Positions 33,839 through 45,296 of a stretch of 64,000 nucleotides of DNA are shown here, piece by piece. Position numbers and translations under genes: made by a program. How positions within the stretch are numbered: the first letter of the stretch is position 1; every line of letters begins with the position of its first letter. The stretch lies in NCBI GenBank assembly GCA_035610835.1, contig CM069456.1, forward strand, positions 30,091,677 through 30,155,676. The letters run 5' to 3'. The stretch is from Ophiura sarsii (lineage: Eukaryota; Echinodermata; Ophiuroidea; Amphilepidida; Ophiuridae). The notes beneath the pieces were generated by a model. The model made no database searches and was not told the origin of the DNA. It worked only from the letters and a program-made list of their open reading frames with translations.

Positions 33839-33884
33839 TTGAAAAAAATGTCGTTGGAAAATCCACCGGGAGTGTTAGGGTTAA
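33838..33884. mobile_element. Right-end fragment of the TTAACCCT MITE
   Basis: GTCGTTGGAAAATCCACCGG followed by GAGTGTTAGGGTTAA matches the last ~45 bp of the full copies at 33941-34217 and 54965-55242. Confidence 0.75.
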
Positions 33885-33940
33885 GGAACGATTTTTTTTT
33901 TTTTTTTAATTTTCACTTTTTTTCTCTAATTTTACCTTGA

Positions 33941-34217
33941 TTAACCCTTACAGCCCCGCACCCCATGAAATTCCATTTCCCAGCCTGTCGGTTCCACCGC
34001 CCGCTGAGGTTTTTGAGTGAAATAATGGCCCCGGGCTACATAGCTGGGCGAATACACTCGCCCAGCATAGCTTCCCCCGTGGCTCAGTTGGTAGAGCGTT
34101 CGACTTGTAACCGAGAGGTCGTGGGTTCAAACCCCGGGCGTGGCACCTCTTGTTGTGTGTGCTTTTTTTGCTTAAACAAAAATTCGTTGGAAAATCCACC
34201 GGGAGTGTTAGGGTTAA
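33941..34217 (+). mobile_element. TTAACCCT MITE carrying a tRNA-like gene, copy 1
   Basis: 277 bp starting TTAACCCTTACAGCCCCG and ending CCGGGAGTGTTAGGGTTAA. The ends are imperfect inverted repeats including TTAA, matching the TTAA-CCCT signature of piggyBac-type ends. A short inner inverted motif (GCTGGGCGA / TCGCCCAGC) precedes the tRNA-like part. A second full copy at 54965 is about 95% similar. Confidence 0.75.
34073..34145 (+). tRNA. tRNA-Thr-like sequence (anticodon TGT) in MITE copy 1
   Basis: The D stem GCTC/GAGC is perfect, with A box TGGCTCAGTTGG and B box GGTTCAAACCC. The anticodon loop CTTGTAA gives TGT on a stem with 4 of 5 pairs. The T stem pairs at its three inner positions, and the acceptor stem pairs only partly. 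It could be transcribed by Pol III, but amino-acylation is doubtful. Confidence 0.55.
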
Positions 34218-34529
34218 TTTGACCCATCTTGACGTGTTTTGTAAGTAAGCCTATTGGAAACTGTGTAATTCTGTGCTATAGAGAATAAAGGTGATTTTTA
34301 CACATTTCTTTTAAAAAGGATGGTAGCTGTCCTCACAAAATGTAATATTGCTATGCTAATTTTGCTATCTAATGTAGATAGCAGGATATCCATGCATGAC
34401 AATTTCCACTCATAAATAATTATAACAACATGGAAATATCATTAAAATGGTCATACAATGTTCCAAATGATTCAAGGTAGGTAACTATTCCAGTACATTT
34501 CAAGTGCATTCAGCACAATATCAATTTCC

Positions 34530-35030
34530 TTAAGGGTGCACTACACTAAATGGGGTTTCCCCTACCCTTAAGGACGGTGTTTAAAACTAAAATCGGAAAG
34601 TATGCATCACAAAATCCTCAATTAAAAAGACTTGACAGTAATACCATTGCGTTCATGCCTATGAGTGTTTATTAATTATGATTAATGGGACATCACTTAC
34701 ATGCACCCTGACTATAAACTGTGAATATAATCTAGGTAAATTTTGAGAGATCTTTCAAATTTGTGCTTTTTACTGGAAACATTGGCGATTACGGCGACAT
34801 TTCCAAGCTCGTCAGAGAGGTAGTCAACTCCATGGGCATATTTTAGAAAATCAAGCAGGCTCATCTATATACCTATTTTTTTCATTTTTTTGTTGGGAAA
34901 TGTGATAATCTTTAAGAAAAAATCACTCTACAGGGTCCAACTTCGCAATGTATTGGTCTAAAACAGAGTTTTATATCAGTGTTTTTGTACATATCTCTAT
35001 GGAGCTCTATTTAGTGGTGTGATCCCTTAA
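34530..35030. mobile_element. TTAA-flanked MITE, 501 bp
   Basis: Left TTAAGGGTGCACTACACT and right AGTGGTGTGATCCCTTAA are inverted with about 18 of 22 matches through ACTAAAT. TTAA lies at both edges. No coding. Confidence 0.5.
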
Positions 35031-36950
35031 TACATAGTGCACTACAAATTTGTTTCGTGTGGTGCCACCGGACTCATCATGTGCTACTGATGCAAGCATG
35101 AATAAAGGTCTCTATGGTATCATATATGCTTACCTCTTTTATCCATACGTTAATGGTGAATCGTTGATTCCGTGTGTCCTATGTATAGGAATAAAATCGT
35201 AAAAAGCGTTAGTGAAAATAATATAATGTGTTACATATCAAGAAATGCATATGTGATAAAAAAAACACCTTTGTGATAAGAAGAATCATTAATGACAATG
35301 CATGTCGGAGAACCGAACCGGAAACAAATTGCCGTAGATAAAATTCCAGTTGAAAAAAAAGGTGTGATGGATTTTATTGACATCGTTCAAATGACGCTGG
35401 GCATCATCAAATTCCCATTGGTTTAACATGTTACACACAATGTGGAATATGTTGATATTACTGTAAATGGTTTCTAGGTTTTTTTTCATTCCCTTTTTGT
35501 AACGTTGATTTTGCTAACCGATGTGATCAATTTTGAAATAGCGCTATGTTCACTGCTTATGTATATATTCTTTTTTTATTTATTATATAGGCCTATATAG
35601 GCTATACCGTTAAACTGTATACCAAACTATAAAAATATTATTCATTCACATATTTCCCATCTTTAAACGTTTGTCGTTCTTGATGACGTAGCCCTAATGC
35701 ATCATGTAACCATGAATATTCGTGAACGAGGCTATGTTCGCTGTCATCTGATGTGATTTGATGACGTACACATTTACTGCGTTGGAATATTCCTCCCATT
35801 TAGAATCATCGGTAGTTTGTTCATCGGTAGTTTGTCCCTACTCTTGTGAATCTCAATATCTGAGCCTGGTATGTCATGTATTGACGAATATTTCTTAAAC
35901 CCTTAAATTACAATTCTGGTTTCAGATGAAACATAATCCACTGAGGAAATCAACGCAATCTACATGAAAAAAACCCAATCTTAATAAAGAAAAATAAATG
36001 AATTAATAGACAAAACGAAATTGGTCCATTCAAAATATTGATCTGTGATCAATGATTTCTGACCTTTTGTGAAACACCAACAATTATAGTGATATTTTGG
36101 CATTTGAATCAAGTTGTACATAAACGAGCATCATCTCATTTTAAATAAGACATACAGGATGTGTTGGTTGACTGTTCAATGAAAACTTTTAAACATTATA
36201 AAGGTACAATTATATTTTACATTTCTTATTATAGTTGTGCATCATGAGGAGTTTCACGATAGCTCCACCAGGCAAGTAGATCGTTGTGTTTTGTTTTGTT
36301 TTGTTTTGTTTTTCGTTGATTTTCCTTTTTTATTTTTATTTTCTGGGTACTTACTTTTAAAGCCATCATTCACTTCATATTTAAGAGTACACTATTCGAA
36401 TAATCAATTGACTTTACAGCGGTACGGTTGTACATTATTAAAGAGCAACATAGATGTGATATTTATCAGAGTATTGACTTTCCTTTCAATGTACTTATTC
36501 GACAACAATGGCTGCTGGAAAATCGTGATTGATTTTAAACAGTTTTATCTTTAATTCAACTCAAAACGATTGGCTGTAAGTAATATCATGGTGCCCTACA
36601 GCAAAGCAAAGAAATTGACCGCTGGCAATTTCATCTCAATTAAGCGAGCAAGTACTTCCCCTATCATACACTTGACACTTACCATTTCAATGAGGTGATG
36701 GAATAGCATTCGTATAGTGACTGTTGTGACGGTATTTGAATCTAATACAGGACGAATGAAGCCTCCACCATAAAGTTGATAATTTGACATCAGGTGAGTG
36801 ATCAGGTTTGAACGATGACTTGCTTTTGGTATAGGCATATCCTGTTTTGTAAACGTTCCTAAACGATCGAATAAGAAAGGTGAATGTGAGCACTTGAATT
36901 AAACAAAAGAAATACCTCTAGCAACGCAAGAAAAAAACAAAATCATTTTC
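35031..36950. other. Non-coding stretch
   Basis: AT-rich with a (TTTTG)n run near 36290-36312. No exon, RNA gene or pairing repeat recognised. Confidence 0.55.
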
Positions 36951-37258
36951 GGGAAAAGTGTACTTTAGGTCCCAAATACTGGCACATGAAATTTGCCAGT
37001 ATCGCTCGATACTGGTACAATTTCAATGTTCCAGTATCGGCAGATACTGGAACACCAAATTATGTTCCAGTTATAGAGCGATACTGTGAAGTTTTTATGT
37101 TCCAGTATCTGGCGATACTGGTACACATGCTATCAGTAGTGATTTGTCCCAGTATTGAATTGTATTCCAGTATCGCCCGATACTGGCATATTTTATGTGT
37201 CACAGTATAGAATCGGACGATACTATACACAGTCCAGAACCTTATGTACACTTTTCCC
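36951..37258. mobile_element. Palindrome-array element, copy 1
   Basis: The ends GGGAAAAGTGTAC and GTACACTTTTCCC are perfect 13-bp inverted repeats. The inside is a series of palindromes CCAGTATCG-NN-CGATACTGG: 36996-37015, 37031-37050, ~37067 (decayed), 37102-37121, a half-site near 37149, 37167-37186, and a decayed one near 37199. The first four start 35-36 bp apart, with different spacer text between. I do not recognise the family. Confidence 0.75.
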
Positions 37259-40159
37259 TAATTTTCTAAACCACAGATACCAAAAAAGTATATACAATTC
37301 AGTCAGTACGCAGGTATCGTTTTTAATGAGTGACTTCGCCGATTTCTAACCCACGCAAAGATCGATTTCAGGATGTCAACCTTGCGCTAAAACATTAAGG
37401 GAAGTTTGTTTTCCCTGAATTAATTGAGGTAGGGTTAGCTGGCAGCCATGATGGCGAAGTAGGTGGATTGTTCGTAATTTTCTCTATAATATGATGCCAA
37501 ATCTGACACAATTGGTCCACAAACAGTGATTTTATCGCTAATTTTAGAATTTAACAACTTTCGTGACTTTGCTTCTTGTATCTATTCACTTGACCGGACT
37601 AAAATGCGTACGATATTTTAAGAGCAATTTCCGTACTAACGGAATCTTAAGCTTTAATTTCATATCAAAAACATTGATGCCCGACTTCTTTTTTGATAAG
37701 AAAAACCGAGTTTGATTTTCACCGATTTTCGGTCAGAAAACGAAACTTTACGATCCCCCGTTAGGCCTCGCCAACTTGATTTTTAGCCTCCCGTAACACG
37801 CCCGCGTTTCATTTTCATGCCCGCGTTTGAATTCATTATTGAAATTTTGGGGAAAAAATACCGTTTTTCCAATGAAAACGTCCGAATTCATGCATTTTGT
37901 GGGATGAAATTGTGAAATGTTTATTCATTTTGACCAGAATAGCCTTTCTGTAAAAAAAAAATATGACATTGTATAGCGCAAAAGGATCGATATCGAACCC
38001 CGGACCTCTCGCTCCCAGAGCGAGCTCTCTACCATCTGAGCTATCTAGCAAATCTGAATATAATCGTGAGATTTAAACACTTGATCAACAACCCGTCGAC
38101 GCTACAAAATGAATTTAGATCTAGACAAGATTCGAGGAGCTATTTTATAAGCATTCACTTGACCGGACTAAATAATTTTATAAAATTGTAAGCATGTTTC
38201 TAGTTACAAAAGACTATGAATATTATGATACGATGGATAAAATTGATGCCTAATTCTTCAGAAGCGACTTTTTTACCATGAATTTGGCTTTAGTTTCTTC
38301 AAGTTTTTCTTGAATTCGGGTTTGTCGGATTGCAATAATTTGCACCGAAAATACAACATGTCATGAAGTTCACAGAAAATATTAGATAATATTATTTGCA
38401 TAATATGCCTTTTTACTATACAATTTCATGGCCAATGTGTTTGAAATGTGTGATTATAATCATGAAAAGAGCTCATTTACATCGTGCTATTACGAGGTCA
38501 ACTATGACTGCGAAGCGGTTTCGCTACGGGTGAGTACTTCCGGGTCGCTTTGCTGGGTTATAAAAGGAACGACTTTTGATGATGATGCGAACTGACTGAA
38601 TTAGTTTGCTATGATTTGAAGAAACCCGCATTTAATTGGATCAGTCATATAGATATTTTAAGGTTGATTCTTTATCATATTATAACCAAAATATTGTGCA
38701 TAGTTATTTTGTATTACAATAATAACGACGGTAGGAAGCTGCATTTGAGAACAGTCTTAACATGCTTTAATGAACCACCTTGAGTAAAATGTTATATTAA
38801 GACTGTGTATGAATTGTTGTTGTATTATTTGAGATATACAGTGCTCGAGATTGTTAGATAAACTGCTCGAGGGTTGTATTACCCGTGAACTAGGCTAGAA
38901 AAACATCACACAGATGTCATACCTATGCACAGTATACGGATTTGTGTCCAACAACGGTATACCATTTTAAAATACGAGACGTGATTTATGAGAAACCAAC
39001 TACGACCGGCCATGTGATACAACAGATACTTGGTTTAATATGACATATTATCTGAAAGTCGCCGGTCTGAATCTGCTTTTAATGCGAACCGATAGGTGTT
39101 TTTTTTATTGCATGTCTTTTTTTGTTATCCATCTGAGAAACATTAACATTATCTATTCAAATCTTCACATAGGACCATTACAGACGATAAATACTTCATT
39201 TAGTAATTGTGACATTTAAATCATTTTGTATCAAAGAAATACGTACATGTTATTGTCCCCATTTGGCAACTTTTACCCCTGCTAGGATCGAATAACCCAC
39301 AAACATTCCATCCAATCCCATGCGATGAGTACACCATGCGTAAGCATCGCGGCGCCGGCCTAAGCGCAGGAAAGGCGCCAAAGACGCACTGCAGAAGTGC
39401 GCGTTATGGAGCAAACCACGCATTGTGAAGGTCGGACGTACTGTAAAACGTAAGCCCCCCTCCCCGTGTTCAATTGTCTCATCTAAATGTCGCCGATTTT
39501 TCTGAGAACCAATGGTATTGCTTAAACTCTCTTAGCTGTTTAAGAATAACCATTCGAACCCAGGAGTCCGTTCACAAACATCAAATGCGAACCGAATCAC
39601 GTATACAGAATGATAAAATACTCAACTTTGAGATTTTGTGGTTGACATTTTCGCCGAACGAAGCGGCCTAGCTGAGTTGTTTTACGCCGCCACGATCGAG
39701 CTGCCACCCGTTTGATATGAAACGATAATTACACTGTTGACACTAAAACAATACATTTATATTAGGCCTATCACTTTAATTCAAACTATTTAGCGTAGGC
39801 CTAAATGTGAAATTAATAATCAAAGAGTGAATTAAGTCAATTTGCTGCTATTAAGTCAATAGTAAACCTACATAATAATAACTGCATCGTTCCTCTGATT
39901 GGTTAAACTTCGTTTGTTTTTTTGTTAATTGCGGGAATAAAGTCTTTATTTATTACGTGGGCTCGTTAGTATGTCTGAGTGCTTACCATTTAAGTATATA
40001 AAACACAATCCACTGAGGAATACAACAGATTGGTTGTCGAAACTCATATGGAAAATAGTCAGTTTCCAACATGGCATTTCAACCAAAATTCATATCTTCA
40101 ATATTCCCGCAATATTCGCTCTTCAACACAATTGCGCCTTTACTTGCTCTTCTACATCA
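37259..40159. other. Mostly non-coding stretch
   Basis: No convincing gene. It contains a minus-strand tRNA-like sequence (37981-38048), two CACTTGACCGGACTAAA motifs (about 37588 and 38157) on either side of it, and a CpG-richer patch at 39340-39430. Confidence 0.5.
37981..38048 (-). tRNA. tRNA-like sequence (anticodon region TGG)
   Basis: On the minus strand: A box TAGCTCAGATGG, a perfect CTCGC/GCGAG anticodon stem around TCTGGGA, and GGGTTCGAT as B box. Base 33 is C instead of U, and the T and acceptor stems do not close. Likely a tRNA-derived repeat. Confidence 0.4.
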
Positions 40160-40797
40160 ACCCAATATGGTCAACTTCAATGTCAACGATCTTTCTGTGT
40201 GTCTGTATGACTCGGAGCAAAGACCCCGGGTAGTCTGACCCTGACAAGGGATCAGGTACACTGGGCCTACAGTGTCCTTCTTTTCAGTTTTGTCTTTTGG
40301 AGAGACCAGGCCAGACATTGGCGTAGTGTGCGCGTAGGTTTGAAATATGCGCGTATACCGTAGTTTCCGAAAATCCTGCGGAGAGCCTCGGATGTGCCCT
40401 TGATATACGGCAACACTACGTGTCCTTTTGTCTGGTTCTCGCTGTCTTTAGTTTTCGGTTTGACCTTACCCTTAGGTTTGTGGACACGGTCAAATGCCCA
40501 CTTCAGTTACCCACACTTGGTCAATGATTTATCAACGTGCTGCTTCTCTGTTGTGATATCAACCTGGTCAGTGATGACAGTATCAGCCCTGTGGTGTAGC
40601 ATTTGAATAACGCCCAATTTGTGCTGGACAGGGTGATTTGACGAAAAGTTCAAATATTGATCTGTGTGGGTTGGCTTCCGGGTTACCGTCTGGTTTAATT
40701 AATGTCAGTGTGTCTAAGAAGGCTAATGTCCTGTTGTCTTCACCTTCTGTTGTGAATTTGATGTCCGGATCAATGGTGTTAAGGTGATCGGTGACGG
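40160..40797 (-). pseudogene. Decayed Penelope-like retroelement (RT thumb to start of GIY-YIG)
   Basis: Reading the minus strand from 40797 gives LNTIDPDIKFTTEGEDN, FLDTLTLIKPDG, then after a frameshift TDQYLNFSSNHPVQHKLGV, HRADTVIT and an in-frame stop. Further on come KWAFDRV, LPYIKGTSEALRRIF, GIRAYFKPTRTLRQ, SPKD and VYLIPC, followed by a damaged YxxTERSL. This order (FLDTL, YRKPTHTD-type, LPYxxGxSExLRRxF, FKPxxTLRxxLxxPKD, VYxIPC) is characteristic of Penelope-like elements, where the RT is followed by a linker and a GIY-YIG endonuclease. It is 5'-truncated, has at least one frameshift and one stop, and the endonuclease is cut short. No function is expected. Confidence 0.85.
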
Positions 40798-41058
40798 GGG
40801 CAGGTACAAATTACCAAAAGCCTATGACCCGATTCTGACGTCACACCTCCAAAAGGTCGTGTCGAGTCATTAGTATGCTGATGAAAGGTGAAGAAACACC
40901 TGAAAATTCCAGATAATTATTTCTTGTGTTGAGATCGAAAGTTTAACTTCATATTATTTATCACCAACACAGAGGAACTTTCATTATAATACTTAGTAGT
41001 TTGTTCATAATGGCTTTCTAATATTTGTTTTTTATGTATTATTTTATCGACATTTGTT

Positions 41059-41415
41059 GGGAAAGTGTACTTCAGGTTCCAGATTCTGGACTGTACTAGT
41101 ATCGTCTGATACTGGAACACCATCGCTCGATACTGGTACAATGTCAGTGTTCCAGTATCGGTCGAAACTGGCACATATAAAATGTTCCAGTATCGGGCGA
41201 TGCTGGAACATAATTATGTACCAGTATCGTTCAATATATTGTGACAAATATCACTGGTATCACTTGTACCAGTATCGCCCGTCATGGAACATAAAAACGT
41301 TCAAGTATCGTTCGATACTGGAACACAATTTGGTGTTCCAGTATTGACCGATACTGGAACAGTAAAATTGTATCGTATACGTACCAGTATTTATGACCTA
41401 AACTACACTCTTTCC
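41059..41415. mobile_element. Palindrome-array element, copy 2
   Basis: It starts GGGAAAGTGTACTTCAGGT and ends ACCTAAACTACACTCTTTCC, an inverted pair like copy 1. Inside are at least eight CCAGTATCGnnCGATACTGG-type palindromes or half-sites with spacers such as AACACAATTTGGTGTT. Many are mutated. Spacer text differs from copy 1. Confidence 0.75.
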
Positions 41416-42483
41416 ATAAAATGAGCAAACGACGTTTGCAGCTGTTGATGTGACTGGTGACAAATTCAAAATAAAATCGTATAAATGTTTGGACGGATAA
41501 AACTGAACTGAAGATAATCTTAATTGAACCTTTTTCTTTTGCCACCCAATTTGCAAAGCTTAATGGATCATGATTATCCAACTAAAGACACATAATAAAT
41601 GGACGTGACAATTTCAACTTACCTTCTAAGGTTGATCCCATCGTCGATAAAACAAGCAAGAAAATTACTACTTTGAATTTCATAATGGCAACTTTTCCAG
41701 GATACATTCCATTTATAAGTCCACACGATGTAAAGTGATTCAGCATTAGATATCTTCAGTATTATCCAAAATAAATGTTGCAATGTTGCCGTAAAAACTC
41801 TACTATATATTCGGGCGCATTTGGTCAGTTTTGAGTACATTAAGGTGTGATTGCAGACGCTTTTTGTGAAGCAGTTATAGTTTAATACAAGATACGGCAA
41901 GATATCTGCATGGCACCCAAGTAGGCATCGGTGTGAGCTTTCAGCAATATTATGCAGATAAACTTCACTAGTCACGATTCATCTTTATTGCTGGAAACAT
42001 GCAGCAGAGCAGTATCACCGTATCACCGTATGGTCAAGTGCATAGCGCCGCCAATGTTGCTTTATTAATCATGGGCACACACATTAACATGACACGACAC
42101 ACATTATTAGGATTTAGACTATTTGATCAGTTCGATGATATTATAGAGCGAAAGCGCTACAGTCAAAATGAAAAAGTGTGCCACTAGGGTAACATATAGG
42201 GGATTGCCAAAAGAGTAAATCACGACCAAACACAGCGCTGTACGAGTGCAGATATAGATACAGATTTATTAACCTTCAGTCAGGTAATTATGTCAACGAC
42301 TATATACAGAGCCCACGGTATAAACCAAGGGTAGATAACAAACCGTAACAACTGGCGTGACCTGACTTCTCTTCAATGCAAAAACACACACATTAGTCAC
42401 TTATAACCCCCTTATAACCTGATTTGGGTAAATACAATAACATGAAAATACGCTTATCGCATACCAATAGCAATACTGGACAT
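41416..42483. other. Non-coding stretch
   Basis: No gene, tRNA or repeat recognised beyond a short TATCACCG duplication at about 42014. Confidence 0.5.
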
Positions 42484-42672
42484 TGTAATATCCCCACTTT
42501 AGTGGTATAGCATCATTTAGTCAACACCGACTGGCAACCCACATTACACGCACGCACGTGTGGATCAGAGACATTGGAGTAAATGCCGGACTAAAGATGT
42601 AGCAATAAATAGAGCGAAGTAAATCTCATTTGTACGTGTCTTTTATTAATCGTAGAACTATCAGTTATTTCA
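42484..42672 (+). repeat. 5' LTR
   Basis: Starts TGTAATATCCCC and ends GTTATTTCA. AATAAATAGAGC inside is a possible polyadenylation signal region. Confidence 0.92.
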
Positions 42673-43159
42673 TTGGCGACGAGATAGTGGATATAAGAAC
42701 ACGCAGGACAAAAACAATACTCCAGAAGTCGGAGGTATTCATCGATATTAAGAAATAACCAGTTCAATTTGAAAACAATCTTGCACTGTGACTGTGAAGG
42801 TGACACTCGAGACGTAATTTCATCATCTGCCCGATCCAGTGATTCATCGGCGTACGAATGTACCGGTCACCGCGTGCAACGATTCCACACGTATAGCACT
42901 TACATCACCGAGAGGTCATTTCATCATCGGCACGTTCTAATGATTCATCTTACAAACTGTAGTACAGCATTCACCGTTCACCGCTTGCAAAACTTTGAAG
43001 ATCAGAAAATAAAAGCGAAGCCAGGCCAAGTTGAAAGTGTTGACGCACTGCTATTTACGATGGACTATTGACCAAATACATCACGAGGAATGATTTATTC
43101 ATATCAAGAACATTGGCGGAAGTCGCCAGATCATCAGATTATTTAATCAAAACATTAAG

Positions 43160-43548
43160 TTGACAAAAGTCGTCAGGTTGTGATCCAAAACACTGACAAA
43201 AGTCGTCAGACGTAGAAACAAAACACTGACAAAAGTCGTCAGACGTAGAAACAAAACACTGACAAAAGTCGTCAGACGTAGAAACAAACACTGCATGGTA
43301 AAACACGCCAGATCATTAGAATCATGATTTGTATTGCAAAAAAAAAAATCAAAACATGGCGAGGAAAGGCAGGTGAAGGATGATGATATGGAGGAACCTT
43401 ATTATGAAACTGTTCTACGCTGTCAATAAATAAAGTTGAGACACAGACGCTGTCAATAAATAAAGTTGAGACACAGACGCTGTCAATAAATAAAGTTGAG
43501 ACACAGACGCTGTCAAATTAAGTTGAGACACAGACGCTGTCAAACATT
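43160..43548 (+). repeat. Two tandem arrays inside the TRIM
   Basis: Array 1 (43160-43290): 33-bp units with CTGACAAAAGTCGTCAGACG, each containing an inverted CTGAC/GTCAG pair. Array 2 (43421-43548): 30-bp units with GCTGTCAATAAATAAAGTTG followed by AGACACAGAC, four copies, one shortened. Confidence 0.85.
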
Positions 43549-43738
43549 TACGTTATATAGGACACAGATGCTGCCCGGACTCGAGCAAGACACACACGCT
43601 GTCTTAGTTTATTCATTCATGTTTATGTTATGCTGTGGACACATTATGCTGCCCTGACTCTTGCAGACACACACGCTGTCTTTATTCTTGGACTCATAAA
43701 ACAATTAAATATTGTAACTATTAAAAGGTTGGGAGGGA

Positions 43739-43927
43739 TGTAATATCCCCACTTTAGTGGTATAGCATCATTTAGTCAACACCGACTGGCAACCCACATT
43801 ACACGCACGCACGTGTGGATCAGAGACATTGGAGTAAATGCCGGACTAAAGATGTAGCAATAAATAGAGCGAAGTAAATCTCATTTGTACGTGTCTTTTA
43901 TTAATCGTAGAACTATCAGTTATTTCA
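43739..43927 (+). repeat. 3' LTR
   Basis: Identical by eye to the 5' LTR, followed by GACAT. Confidence 0.92.
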
Positions 43928-44361
43928 GACATAGTATACATAATGTCTTTCTTATGCTGGCTGGTGAAATTAAAACAATTAGTCCTCCGTCTGACGCTTA
44001 GCCTTTAGCTGTCACTGTGATTAGACTCATTCCAGTCAATTCATTGATGTTATCGAATCATTGACCTACAATCATGTTCATAACTGTTCAATCATGTTCA
44101 AAACTGTTGGGACACTTCCTGTGAAAATATATGTTATATATACACTCTCCAACATAGGTTTGGGGAGGGGGTATTTTACACAAAACTGGTTTTGAATCAT
44201 ACTTTCAACTATCAACTTAGCTCTATCTATAGAGCCTATGATCCCTTTACTAACTGTAGAGGGAGCCATCGCGTGCAGCCACAAGAAATATTACCTAGAC
44301 TCAGCGCACGTGCATCATCTGTCTTGTACTGCTTGTACCTGATCGTATTAGTCGTCAATGT

Positions 44362-44546
44362 GAGGCCGTTCCCTTGGAAACACATTCCCTTCCCAAGCCC
44401 GCCCTCTGTTGAAAAGTGGTTTTTGTTCGTATTCCGGCGGGCGACGGACTTCCGTCACTTGATGAATCGCCGTGTAAAAATATGACGGCAGTGCGTCACT
44501 AAATAGAGCGCCCTCAGTTGAAACGGGGCCCGTTCTACAGCTGACT
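44362..44546. mobile_element. Terminal fragment of the AGTCAGCTGTAGAACGGG MITE
   Basis: It matches, inverted, the left ~185 bp of the full element at 55787-56441, ending CGTTCTACAGCTGACT. Confidence 0.7.
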
Positions 44547-45118
44547 GGTAACGGTATGCACCTCAGCAGCAAAGGATATTATTACACCTCACACATATTT
44601 ATAAGGGTATCCTCTTTTTTGATTGGTTTAATTCTGACATAGTCGGATAAATTAAAAAAGCCTCCCGAATGCTTGTTTGTTTTTATTCTACTACCAAACA
44701 TGCGGAAGTTTTGACTACCGTCCCGCTAATCAACACCGTCCCCCGAAACAATTCTAGAGCCAATGATTTGTACGTACATGTTAAACGGTGACGTTATGTA
44801 CGAGGTTGGCTGACAGCAACAAACATGGCGTCGTCTGCTAAACATCCGCCGAAGAAATTCGCGAACTAAACAGACGCAGAGTTGAGGCTTCATCTACCAA
44901 GCATGCAAAAATATAAAAATCCCGCACATTAATGTGAAGAATAGGAAACGGGTTTCGATGATATTGTTGTTCTGTCAGGGGAATTGAGTCCGCCGCTTCC
45001 TGCTCGCTATGTGTACTGTGTAGCCTGTAGGCCTAGTATTACGAGCCTACGCGGGAGCAACGTAAGCTTTTTTATTTTTTATTTAGTTTAGATAATGAAA
45101 TATGTACGTGGTGTAATA

Positions 45119-45296
45119 AAACAAATACAACATGATTTATTTCGGTAAAGTAGTGCAAACTACTGGTCCCTAATTGGTGTTAGCTGACTGGTGACTTCCT
45201 CCCTCCGCTCCGCGTCGGGAGGTAGTCACCAGTAATCCAACACCTCGGGACAGTAGTTTGCGCTACTTCCCCTCAAACCATGTTGTATTTGTTAAA
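45119..45296. repeat. Fold-back element
   Basis: Left arm AAATACAACATG ... AGTAGTGCAAACTACTG ... TGACTGGTGACTTCCTCCC pairs with right arm GGGAGGTAGTCACCAGTAATCC ... CAGTAGTTTGCGCTACTT ... CATGTTGTATTTGTT (gaps mark skipped sequence). The loop is GC-rich and short. Confidence 0.75.

Larger units (their letters stand above)
42484..43927 (+). mobile_element. TRIM-like nonautonomous LTR retrotransposon
   Basis: 189-bp LTRs at 42484-42672 and 43739-43927 look identical, start TG and end CA. The element is flanked by the 5-bp duplication GACAT (42479-42483, 43928-43932). A primer-binding-like TGGCGACGAGATAGTGG begins one base after the 5' LTR, and a purine-rich AAAAGGTTGGGAGGGA precedes the 3' LTR. 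The 1.07-kb interior encodes no gag or pol; the 100-codon frame at 42769-43071 has no recognisable domain. It must have moved with enzymes supplied by another element, and did so recently. Confidence 0.92.

Noticed and set aside
36996..37186. CRISPR array
   Set aside because: Spaced palindromes look similar, but the context is an animal genome, the repeats are imperfect, spacers are short, and there are transposon-like inverted ends and no cas genes.
44824..44869. Possible first exon beginning ATGGCGTCGTCTGC in good context
   Set aside because: Frame closes after 14 codons; a shifted frame reads on but no splice site or homologous domain can be argued.
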